Assembly (NCBI GenBank): GCA_910587745.1
Contig: CAJUNE010000001.1
Span: forward strand, 62,001-126,000
DNA from: an uncultured Bacilli bacterium
Lineage (GTDB): Bacteria; Bacillota_I; Bacilli_A; RF39; UBA660
Length of the DNA stretch: 64,000 nt
Direction of reading: 5' to 3'
Under the pieces are notes generated by a model that searched no databases, was not told the DNA's origin, and saw only the letters and a program-made list of their open reading frames with translations. Positions 15,278 to 22,841 of the stretch are shown here, in pieces. The translations under genes were made by a program, and so were the position numbers. The first letter of the stretch is position 1; each line of letters begins with the position of its first letter.

Positions 15278-16069
15278 ATGGAAAAAGGAATAAATAGTAA
15301 TACAAGATATACTTTAGGATACATAGGAAAAGAAAGATTAAGTGAAATAGATGAGTATATTAAAGAAATTTTATTTAGTAAAGAAGTAATTACATTTGCA
15401 AATAAAGAAGAAATTGAAAAAAGTTTTACTGTATTTTTAGATGAATTTTATGAAAGAACAAGTATACAAGAAAGAGCAAGTATCTTAAGTTATACTGGTT
15501 TAAGTTTCCGTAAAGTCAATGATTATTTAAGAGGAATATGGAATTATGAAAAAAATGGCAAATTAACAGATGAAGTAAAAAAAGAAGCAAGTTCTATTGC
15601 GGATAATTTAAGAAAAGTTTTATTAAAAGCTCCATTTTTACCTTTTAATATGGTAGTATATCGAGGTGTAGGTATATCTACATTTTATTCTTATGGCATA
15701 ACTAAAATAGAAGATTTAATATATTTAAAAGATAAATATTTATATGAAGAAGGATTTACTAGTACTTCACTTTTAAGAAGTAATAGTTTTTATTCTAAGC
15801 AACCAGAATGGGGAAGTATTTGTAATATTGAAATCGAGTGTTTAGTCCCAAGCGAATCTGAAGATGGAGTAGCATTAATTGATAATATTATAAGTTATTC
15901 AGAAAATCAGTTAGAGTTTCTAATTAATAGTTCCTCTTTATTTAAAGTAATAGATGTTAAAATAGATAAAGAGAGTAATAAAGCTAAAATAAAAACCATC
16001 TTAATTCCCCAAAAATTATGGAATCCTCTAGATTATGATATGGAGAGAAGTAGCAATAAATTGACTTAA
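15278..16069 (+). CDS. ADP-ribosyltransferase-fold protein (C3/VIP2-like)
   Basis: 263 residues with the R-S-E signature of toxin-type ADP-ribosyltransferases: MVVYRGVG (Arg, around residue 129), GFTSTSL (STS, around residue 165) and ENQLEFLI (Q-x-E, around residue 211). In C3-like enzymes the Q-x-E form goes with modifying Asn residues (known family rule). The N-terminal 120 residues are helical. There is no signal peptide or membrane helix, so it is cytosolic, or injected or released by lysis. It lies next to the interrupted transporter, divergent from it, with no immunity-like gene obvious. The target is unknown. Confidence 0.75.
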   Translation: MEKGINSNTRYTLGYIGKERLSEIDEYIKEILFSKEVITFANKEEIEKSFTVFLDEFYERTSIQERASILSYTGLSFRKVNDYLRGIWNYEKNGKLTDEVKKEASSIADNLRKVLLKAPFLPFNMVVYRGVGISTFYSYGITKIEDLIYLKDKYLYEEGFTSTSLLRSNSFYSKQPEWGSICNIEIECLVPSESEDGVALIDNIISYSENQLEFLINSSSLFKVIDVKIDKESNKAKIKTILIPQKLWNPLDYDMERSSNKLT

Positions 16070-16168
16070 TAAAGTCTTTTCTTTTTTGCTAAAAAATCTT
16101 TACATTGAGTATTTACAATTTAAATTTTCTTTGTTATACTAATATGTAGAATAAGGAGTGGACGATTT

Positions 16169-17353
16169 ATGAAAATATTATCTCCAGAAGTAACAAGACT
16201 TCTTGATAAATTATATAACTTACGCGGTGAAGATAGTGTGATTTTTAAAGAAATGGCTAGCAGTGAAGAAAAAGCAGAAGCAACAAGAGTAAGAACAACT
16301 GAAGAAAAAAGTTCCTTACAAGATAAAATAGCAGGATTAGAACGTGATAGCAAAAATTTAAGTGAACAAGGAAAAAAATTAGCAGATGTATTAAGCAACA
16401 TAGATAAAAATGATTTTGCTACTGTTATTGAAAGATTAGAAATCAATTTTGATCCTGAAGCTCTAACTAAAAAATTAAATGATACTTTACCAGGTACAAT
16501 TGATAAAGTTAATGATGATATAAAAGAAAGTCAAGAAAATTTAGTAAGAGTTGAAGAAGAAATGAATTCTGCTATAACCGAAATTGAAGAAATAGGAATA
16601 AGAAGAGATGCTGCTGTTGCCAACCAAGCTAAATTAAATGAATATTTTGAATTAGCTTTAAATGGAAATATAAATATCACGAGAGATTCAATCACTGCAC
16701 TTTTAGAACAATTTGATTTTAGTGAAGAAGAAACAAGAGAAGCTGCTAAAATATTAATGTTCCCTGAAGATGCACTATATGATTATGATGCTAAGTTAAA
16801 AGAAGCTGAAAAGAGAAGTATCAGTGAAGTAATGCAAGAAGCAAAAAATAATGTTGAACCTGAAAAAGTTGAAGTGCAAGAAGAAACTTCAACAGTTTCT
16901 GTAGATGAAGAAAAAGTCGAAATAGAAGAAGAGACTAAAGAAGTTGAAGCAAAACCAGAACCTACACCAGTAGAAACTGAGGCAAAGACTTTTGATAAAG
17001 AAGATTTAATGGATTTATTTAACGAAATAGGTCTTGATTACTTAGACTATACCACTCGTGACTTAGAGGAAGTATTAGAGCACTTCAATGAAAAAGTTAT
17101 TCGTCGTAATGTTGGAATATTTAAAAACAATGATTTAAGTTTAGATATTTTTGTAGATCATATTAACTTATTATATGATAGAGAATTAGAAGCAAAAGTT
17201 GATAGATTATTAAGAATTGGTAAGAGTGCTTTAGATATTTATTTAAATCCAACAGTACTAACAAAATATGATTATCGTAATTTAGATAAAGCAATTATAT
17301 TATTACAAAATAGTGGATTAGATCCAAAGAAAGTGCCGTTAATGGCATATTAG
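16169..17353 (+). CDS. Conserved-looking coiled-coil protein of unknown function
   Basis: 394 residues: coiled coils over about residues 25-165, an acidic Glu-rich linker (residues 230-280), and a folded C-terminal domain of 110 residues (EDLMDLFNEIGLDYLDYTTRDL...). No membrane segment. Strong AAGGAG site at 16153. It heads a tight run of three unknown genes before sepF and divIVA, which hints at an envelope or cytoskeletal job, but that is context only. Confidence 0.65.
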   Translation: MKILSPEVTRLLDKLYNLRGEDSVIFKEMASSEEKAEATRVRTTEEKSSLQDKIAGLERDSKNLSEQGKKLADVLSNIDKNDFATVIERLEINFDPEALTKKLNDTLPGTIDKVNDDIKESQENLVRVEEEMNSAITEIEEIGIRRDAAVANQAKLNEYFELALNGNINITRDSITALLEQFDFSEEETREAAKILMFPEDALYDYDAKLKEAEKRSISEVMQEAKNNVEPEKVEVQEETSTVSVDEEKVEIEEETKEVEAKPEPTPVETEAKTFDKEDLMDLFNEIGLDYLDYTTRDLEEVLEHFNEKVIRRNVGIFKNNDLSLDIFVDHINLLYDRELEAKVDRLLRIGKSALDIYLNPTVLTKYDYRNLDKAIILLQNSGLDPKKVPLMAY

Positions 17354-17366
17354 GGAGGTTTATAAA

Positions 17367-18161
17367 ATGGAATATATATTGAATAGAGATTTGAGATTAA
17401 AATTGGCAGATGGAGTAGAAGCATCAAAATTTGATGCGAATAGAGTAATAGCAACTATTCCTAAAAATGTTTTAAGTCTATTTTTAGAGTATGGCATTGA
17501 TTTAAAAACTGAATGTCCAGGAGCATTTATAAAAGCATTTACAGTAAATGCGAAAGAATTAGAGGAAATAAGAGGAAATCTAGAAAGATTAAAAGAATTA
17601 GATTTAATTGAAGTAATTAAAGCTAATCCTAGTAATTTACAAATAAGAGTTTTTAAAACTTCTTTTATGAAAAGACTTGTGGAACTTATGCAAAAGGGTA
17701 CTCCATATTTAAATGCTGATAATTCATTTGCAGATTATTTATTAGATAATAAAATCCCTAATCAAATAACACAGACAGATTTAATAAATGCTCAAATTGA
17801 GTATGTAGCAGATAAATCTTCTGATGAACAGAATAATAGTTTGAATGTAGGCGCTACAAGTGATAGATTAGCAGAAATGACACCAGAAGATAGACAAGTA
17901 TATAATGAAATCGTTGAAAAGTTAAATTATTTAGTTTTAGCTAATCCAATGGATACAGTTTTAGCTACTGTAGTAAATAATGCAATTAGTAAAGCAGCTG
18001 AAGCAATTCTCCGACAAGAATTAAGATGGGGAATTGAACCAAGAGAAATGATTGAAAGTGTAATGTTTGATGGTTTAGAAACAATGATTGGTCTTGATAA
18101 AGAACGTATAGCAAGTTTGGTTTTAGGGGCTTTTCCAAATGAAGAAAGGAAAGGAAGATAA
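17367..18161 (+). CDS. Hypothetical protein in the pre-sepF block
   Basis: 264 residues, mostly helical, no membrane segment or known motif. It starts 13 bases after the previous gene behind GGGAGG. Its C-terminal half has a repeated short-helix pattern (VNNAISKAAEAILRQELRWG). Its stop overlaps the next start by one base. Confidence 0.65.
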   Translation: MEYILNRDLRLKLADGVEASKFDANRVIATIPKNVLSLFLEYGIDLKTECPGAFIKAFTVNAKELEEIRGNLERLKELDLIEVIKANPSNLQIRVFKTSFMKRLVELMQKGTPYLNADNSFADYLLDNKIPNQITQTDLINAQIEYVADKSSDEQNNSLNVGATSDRLAEMTPEDRQVYNEIVEKLNYLVLANPMDTVLATVVNNAISKAAEAILRQELRWGIEPREMIESVMFDGLETMIGLDKERIASLVLGAFPNEERKGR

Positions 18162-18448
18162 TGAAGTTCCTCGAAAAATTTGGTTTTGAGAAAAAAGATA
18201 TTGAAGCATTAAAAGAAAATTCAACAAGTGCTCTAATTAAAGAATTAGAAGCACATAAAAAACTAGTAACTAAAAATCTTGAATATTTAAATGGTATCGG
18301 AGTTACTAATTTATCAGAAATATTCATTAATTATCACGACATGTTTTTAATGGATAATAGTAATTTTGTTGACATATTTAGTAAATATGAACCAGCTTCA
18401 TTAATAGAAAAATTAGCAAAAGATGTTCGAATTATGGAATATCTATAA
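18161..18448 (+). CDS. Small hypothetical protein in the pre-sepF block
   Basis: 95 residues, helical, starting MKFLEKFGFEKKDIEALKEN. The TAATG overlap with the previous gene shows they are translated together. No recognised family. Confidence 0.6.
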   Translation: MKFLEKFGFEKKDIEALKENSTSALIKELEAHKKLVTKNLEYLNGIGVTNLSEIFINYHDMFLMDNSNFVDIFSKYEPASLIEKLAKDVRIMEYL

Positions 18449-18528
18449 TCGTAACTTTTGCTTTTTTTAAACTTGCAAATTTATCAAATATTTGATAGAA
18501 TTAAATAGTAAAAATAGGAGGAATATAT

Positions 18529-18930
18529 ATGGCTCTATTAGGAAAATTATTTAAAGATCCAGAAGATGATGAAACATTAATGGGAACAGAAGATGAATTT
18601 TATAGTATAAGTGAAGAAGAAGCTGTAAAAGAAGCAGACAAAACTGGTAATAAAATGATACTTTTAGAACCAAGAGCATACTCTGAGTCACAAGCTATCG
18701 CTGACCATTTAAAATCGCGTAATAGCGTAGTTGTAAATTTAAAGAGGGTAACATCTGATCAAGCAAAAAGAATTATTGATTTTCTAAGTGGATGTATATA
18801 TGCTATTGGAGGAACAATGCAAAAAATAGGTGTAGGAATATATTTATGTACACCTAAAAATGTTAATGTTCAAGGTAAAATTTCTGATGAAACAGAAAAA
18901 AATAAAGTAGAAACAGAAGAAGAATGGTAA
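18529..18930 (+). CDS. sepF: Cell division protein SepF
   Basis: 133 residues. An acidic, flexible N-terminal 35 residues precede the SepF core: MILLEPRAYSESQAIADHLK, VVVNLKRVTSDQAKRIIDFLSG, and AIGGTMQKIGVGIYLCTP. SepF tethers FtsZ filaments to the membrane at the division septum. The usual amphipathic N-terminal helix is short here (MALLGKLFK). It precedes divIVA, as in many Firmicutes. Confidence 0.93.
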   Translation: MALLGKLFKDPEDDETLMGTEDEFYSISEEEAVKEADKTGNKMILLEPRAYSESQAIADHLKSRNSVVVNLKRVTSDQAKRIIDFLSGCIYAIGGTMQKIGVGIYLCTPKNVNVQGKISDETEKNKVETEEEW

Positions 18931-18965
18931 AATAAAAAGAGTTAAGTGATCGAGGTGGTCAGTTT

Positions 18966-19394
18966 TTGAGAAAGTTTAATGTAAGCCTAAATGGTTATAA
19001 TAAACTTGAAGTCAACAATTTTGTTAATGAGGTAACGAGTGAATATGAAAGTATGTTATCTAAATTAAAAAAGCAAGATGAAGAAATAGCAAGACTTAAA
19101 AATGATTTAGAAAAATATAAAAACATGGAAAATACATTAAATAGAGCGATATTTATCGCTGAAGATGCCTCTAATCAAATAAAACGCGTAGCCAGAGATG
19201 AAGCTAAAGGCGTTTTAGAGGATGCTAAAAGAAATGCCTCAAGAATTGTAAATGATGCTTTATTAAAAGCAGATAAAATTGAACAAGACGCCGAGATATT
19301 AAAAAGAAGAGTAGTAATATTTAAAAAACGCTTAAGAAGTGTAGTAGATGAGCAAATAGAGTTTATAGATAGTATAAATGATGATTATGATTAG
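18966..19394 (+). CDS. divIVA: DivIVA-domain protein
   Basis: 142 residues. The DivIVA N-terminal membrane-binding start FNVSLNGYNKLEVNNFVNEV is followed by a coiled coil to the end. TTG start at 18966 behind GAGGTGG; no ATG fits the conserved start. DivIVA proteins mark curved membrane and steer division or growth machinery. The protein lacks the usual 'KGYDxxEV' spelling but keeps the spacing. Confidence 0.85.
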   Translation: MRKFNVSLNGYNKLEVNNFVNEVTSEYESMLSKLKKQDEEIARLKNDLEKYKNMENTLNRAIFIAEDASNQIKRVARDEAKGVLEDAKRNASRIVNDALLKADKIEQDAEILKRRVVIFKKRLRSVVDEQIEFIDSINDDYD

Positions 19395-19418
19395 AACAGA
19401 AATGTTCTTCTTTTATTT
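19393..19418 (+). terminator. Terminator after divIVA
   Basis: AGAACA pairs with TGTTCT, followed by TCTTTTATTT. It begins at the stop codon. Confidence 0.6.
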
Positions 19419-19457
19419 ATTTAAAAATTATAATATAATATAGATAGGTGAGAAAAA

Positions 19458-20588
19458 ATGCTAAATAAAGAATTAAAAAAGGATATTTTAAAAATAATAT
19501 TATTTACAGTTAGTTTAATATTTTTATTTATTTATATTAAACCAGTATGGGAATTTTTAGTAATAGTATTTAATCTAGTAATGCCATTTTTAGTTGGTAT
19601 AGCAATCGCTTTTGTTTTAAATATCTTAGTTAATTTATTAGAAAGAAAACTATTTAATAAAACTAAGATAAATTCTAAAACTAAACATAATTTAAGTATT
19701 ATATTATCGTTAGCAATAGTATTAAGCTTCTTAACATTTATGATATTATTAATAGTGCCTCAAATTAAAAATACAACTAATTTATTTATTGATAATATGC
19801 CAACATATCAAGAAAATGTTATAAATTTATTAGATAAAATAGGAGTAAATAATGAAATCAGAGCAAATATTATAGCCAAATCCAAGGACTTTGGTGACAA
19901 ACTAACCATATATTTAAAAGATAATAGTAATACAGTAGCAACTAGTATTTTAGGGTTAGCAAGTAATGTTGTAACCAGTGTAGTAAATCTTACTATTGGT
20001 ATTATCTTTGCAATCTATTTATTAGTAGAAAAAGAACATTTATTAAATCAAACAAGTAAAATATTAAAAGCTTATTTGCCAGATAAAAAAGTAAATAAAA
20101 TAAGTAGTATTTGTCATTTATCAAATAAAACTTTTGCTAGTTTTGTAAGTGGTCAATTTTTAGAAGCAATAATAATTGGAGTATTATGTTTAATAGGAAT
20201 GTTAATTCTTGGAATACCATATGCTGCCACCATATCTATATTAGTAGGATTTACGGCTCTCATACCAGTATTTGGAGCATTTATTGGAACAGGAATTGGA
20301 GCATTTTTAATCTTTATGGTAAATCCCATGAAATCATTAATATTTATTATATTCATTTTAATATTACAACAAATAGAAGGAAATTTAATTTATCCAAAAG
20401 TTATGAGTAAAAGAGTAAATTTACCAGGAATATGGGTTTTAGTTGCAGTTACAATTGGAGCTAGTATCTCTGGAATTTTAGGAATGCTACTTAGTGTTCC
20501 AATCGCATCAATCCTTTATAGTATCCTAGCTACTAATGTTAATGAAAGATTATTAAAAAAAGAAAGTACTAAAAAAGTAAAAAAGTAA
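19458..20588 (+). CDS. AI-2E family transporter
   Basis: 376 residues with eight likely membrane helices in the AI-2E family pattern, including AIAFVLNILVNLLERKLF early and GIPYAATISILVGFTALIPVFG in the conserved C-terminal half. The family includes autoinducer-2 exporters and ion antiporters; the substrate here is not predictable. Single gene behind a promoter just after the divIVA terminator. Confidence 0.88.
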   Translation: MLNKELKKDILKIILFTVSLIFLFIYIKPVWEFLVIVFNLVMPFLVGIAIAFVLNILVNLLERKLFNKTKINSKTKHNLSIILSLAIVLSFLTFMILLIVPQIKNTTNLFIDNMPTYQENVINLLDKIGVNNEIRANIIAKSKDFGDKLTIYLKDNSNTVATSILGLASNVVTSVVNLTIGIIFAIYLLVEKEHLLNQTSKILKAYLPDKKVNKISSICHLSNKTFASFVSGQFLEAIIIGVLCLIGMLILGIPYAATISILVGFTALIPVFGAFIGTGIGAFLIFMVNPMKSLIFIIFILILQQIEGNLIYPKVMSKRVNLPGIWVLVAVTIGASISGILGMLLSVPIASILYSILATNVNERLLKKESTKKVKK

Positions 20589-20825
20589 ATTAACTTTTAG
20601 AAATTGCTATTCTTTTATATTATGATAAAAAATATTATTCTTGACAAACTTCGCAAATTTTCAGACTAAATGCAGATTTATAAATATTAAGCCAGTTTAC
20701 TAGACTTATTACAGCTTTTTTATTAAAAGTGGAATTTTAAATGAAAATTAGCAAATCTATTGAAATATAAAATAAACTTTAAAAAATTTTAAAAAATGTG
20801 TTATAATAAAAATAAGAGGTATTTT

Positions 20826-21408
20826 ATGAAAATAAAAAAAAATAAATTCCATCTTAAAAACCATCTTAGTGGCTATATTAGTTATGATGATATTATTCCT
20901 GTTCTTTTCATTTATATCATGGCATAATCTAAAAAATAGTTCAAAAGATGAAAGCAAATTAAATTTTTTTAGCTTTATATATAAATTCAGCATAACTAAT
21001 GAAGAATGGACCAGGTATTTTGAACAATTACCACATCGATTAGAATTAGCTAATACCATTTTTGATATCAGATTAAAGGATTCTAATGAAATAGAAAAGT
21101 ATTATGAATTTTCAAATTATAATTTATATTTTATCGGTATAGAAGAAATATATATAAAAGAAAATGATATAACCATGACTTTAAGAGAAAAATTAGATAA
21201 TGATAAAGAATATTTGATAAAAATGAGGAATAATATGTATTATGAATATGGTATATTTGATGGCGGTAGCACAGAATATAGTTCTGTTTACAATGATTCC
21301 TTTAATGAAAAAATAAAAATGTTTACTTGTAATAGTATGAATAGTGGTAACAAGGATATTCACATTGCACCAGTAGGGAAAAATATACCTTACGCTAAAT
21401 GGTGTTAA
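20826..21408 (+). pseudogene. Frameshifted gene for a small membrane-anchored protein
   Basis: ATG 20826 with AGAGG upstream begins MKIKK but runs out of frame after nine A (20834-20842). With eight A it would read on as KINSILKTILVAILVMMILF, a good membrane anchor, joining the 179-codon frame to 21408. The outside domain is unrecognised. Either a sequencing or assembly slip, a real mutation, or expression by slippage on the A tract. Confidence 0.6.
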
Positions 21409-21750
21409 AAATTATAACATAAAAGAGTTAGTTTAAAAATAAGAGTTGTATTAAAATGATACAATTCTTTTTTATTGCTGCAGAAAAGCAATTTCAATTT
21501 AAGAGCTTTAGTTGATGTTAACTTATCTTAGTTAGTTAGTAATTCTATTATAGATGTATTAATTTTAATAAGAATTTTTTTTAAAAATAAAAAATATTTT
21601 ATGTTGATAATATTATTCAATACTTTAAATGAATTAGCAAAATATAAAGTTAATAATGATCTAATAGCAAAAAAATAAGTATATAAATTATAGATTGACA
21701 AATTATATCTAATAAATTAGAATAGACACAATAAAAAAGGAATGATTAAT
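21409..21750. other. Gene-free stretch, 340 bases
   Basis: Very AT-rich. I see no tRNA, convincing hairpin plus T run, or short ORF with a ribosome site. The right end holds the promoter and AAAAAAGGA site of the next small gene. Confidence 0.5.
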
Positions 21751-21972
21751 ATGTATGGAACTCACACTTATGAAGAAATATTACAAGACCCATATTTAGA
21801 TATTATTGATTGGAATTATATAACACTACATCCTGAAGCTAAATTTGCTATAAGAGAAAGATATTTACAAGACCCAATATTTAGAAATCGTATTGATGAA
21901 AAGAAAAATTTAAGTGTTACATTTAAACAAAAATTTGAAAAATTCTTTCCAAGTTTACAAAAATCACGTTAA
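21751..21972 (+). CDS. Small hypothetical protein
   Basis: 73 residues starting MYGTHTYEEILQDPYLD, repeating 'LQDP' at two places. ATG 21751 is chosen over 21742 because AAAGGA abuts the latter. No known family. Confidence 0.5.
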   Translation: MYGTHTYEEILQDPYLDIIDWNYITLHPEAKFAIRERYLQDPIFRNRIDEKKNLSVTFKQKFEKFFPSLQKSR

Positions 21973-22028
21973 ATTTTGACTTTTGAGATAAATTATGATA
22001 TGATACAGCTCCAAAAAGAAGGGGTAAT

Positions 22029-22772
22029 ATGGAATTTATTAGTAAAGCATCAGTAGATAAATTTATGAAAAAGAATAAAAATATTGGTTTTGGTCAAGAA
22101 GGAGAATGCTTTGTAGATAGTAAAAGAGAATTAGTATATAAATTCTATAATAGTTTTCTTGATTCTATAGAAGATGAGAACCCATCAAAAGAAAGAATAC
22201 TCGCATTTAAAGATGTTAAGACTGAACTAGTTATGTTTCCACAAGATATTATAGTATTAGAGAATAGAATAATAGGGGACGTTACTAAATATGCTAATGG
22301 TAAAAACTTATATAAAACAAATCCTTTTTCAGTTGATTTAAATAGGTTGATTAGATTATGCGAGATTGCCATAAAAGAAATAGAGCTTCTAGCAAAACAA
22401 GGAGTTCAATGTTATGATGTTTTATATAATATTTTATTAGGAGATAAACTATATCTAATAGATGGAAAAGATTATATTTGGAGTGAATATGGTTATACTG
22501 AGACTCTATCTTCAAATATGAGGCAATTTAATTTATCAATAATGTATTTTTTAGTAGCAAAATTATTTGAAGAAGTAATAAGTAAAAATAAAATTTTAGA
22601 AGATATGTTTAAAACGGAAGGTAGAGATATTACTATAACTGAATTTATAATAGAACTAAAAAATTATTTATCTGAGTTAGTAGGTAAAGAAATAAAAACT
22701 TTAGAAGAAGCAAGAAGTTTAGTAGATAAAAAAAAGAGTGAAACTCCTTATATACGTTTATTAGAATTATAA
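22029..22772 (+). CDS. Divergent protein-kinase-like protein
   Basis: 247 residues. It has a glycine-rich loop (IGFGQEGECF, around residue 20), a following strand with Lys (LVYKFYN), and GVQCYDVLYNILLGDKLYLIDGKDY (around residue 125), which looks like the catalytic loop and DFG-region of kinase-fold proteins with D-N-D spaced as expected. The usual HRD is replaced by CYD. It may phosphorylate a small molecule or protein, or be inactive. A single gene followed by a terminator. Confidence 0.5.
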   Translation: MEFISKASVDKFMKKNKNIGFGQEGECFVDSKRELVYKFYNSFLDSIEDENPSKERILAFKDVKTELVMFPQDIIVLENRIIGDVTKYANGKNLYKTNPFSVDLNRLIRLCEIAIKEIELLAKQGVQCYDVLYNILLGDKLYLIDGKDYIWSEYGYTETLSSNMRQFNLSIMYFLVAKLFEEVISKNKILEDMFKTEGRDITITEFIIELKNYLSELVGKEIKTLEEARSLVDKKKSETPYIRLLEL

Positions 22773-22774
22773 AC

Positions 22775-22799
22775 AAAGAAAGTGTCAAACTTTCTTTTA
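22775..22799 (+). terminator. Terminator before polA
   Basis: AAAGAAAGT and ACTTTCTTT form a short stem followed by TTATT. Confidence 0.6.
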
Positions 22800-22841
22800 T
22801 TATGTTATGTTTTAGTGTATAATTAACTTAGGTGATGTAGA

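Noticed and set aside
14683..15280. TPP or other riboswitch before the substrate-binding protein gene
   Set aside because: The upstream gap is only about 120 bases, very AT-rich, and lacks the conserved motifs.
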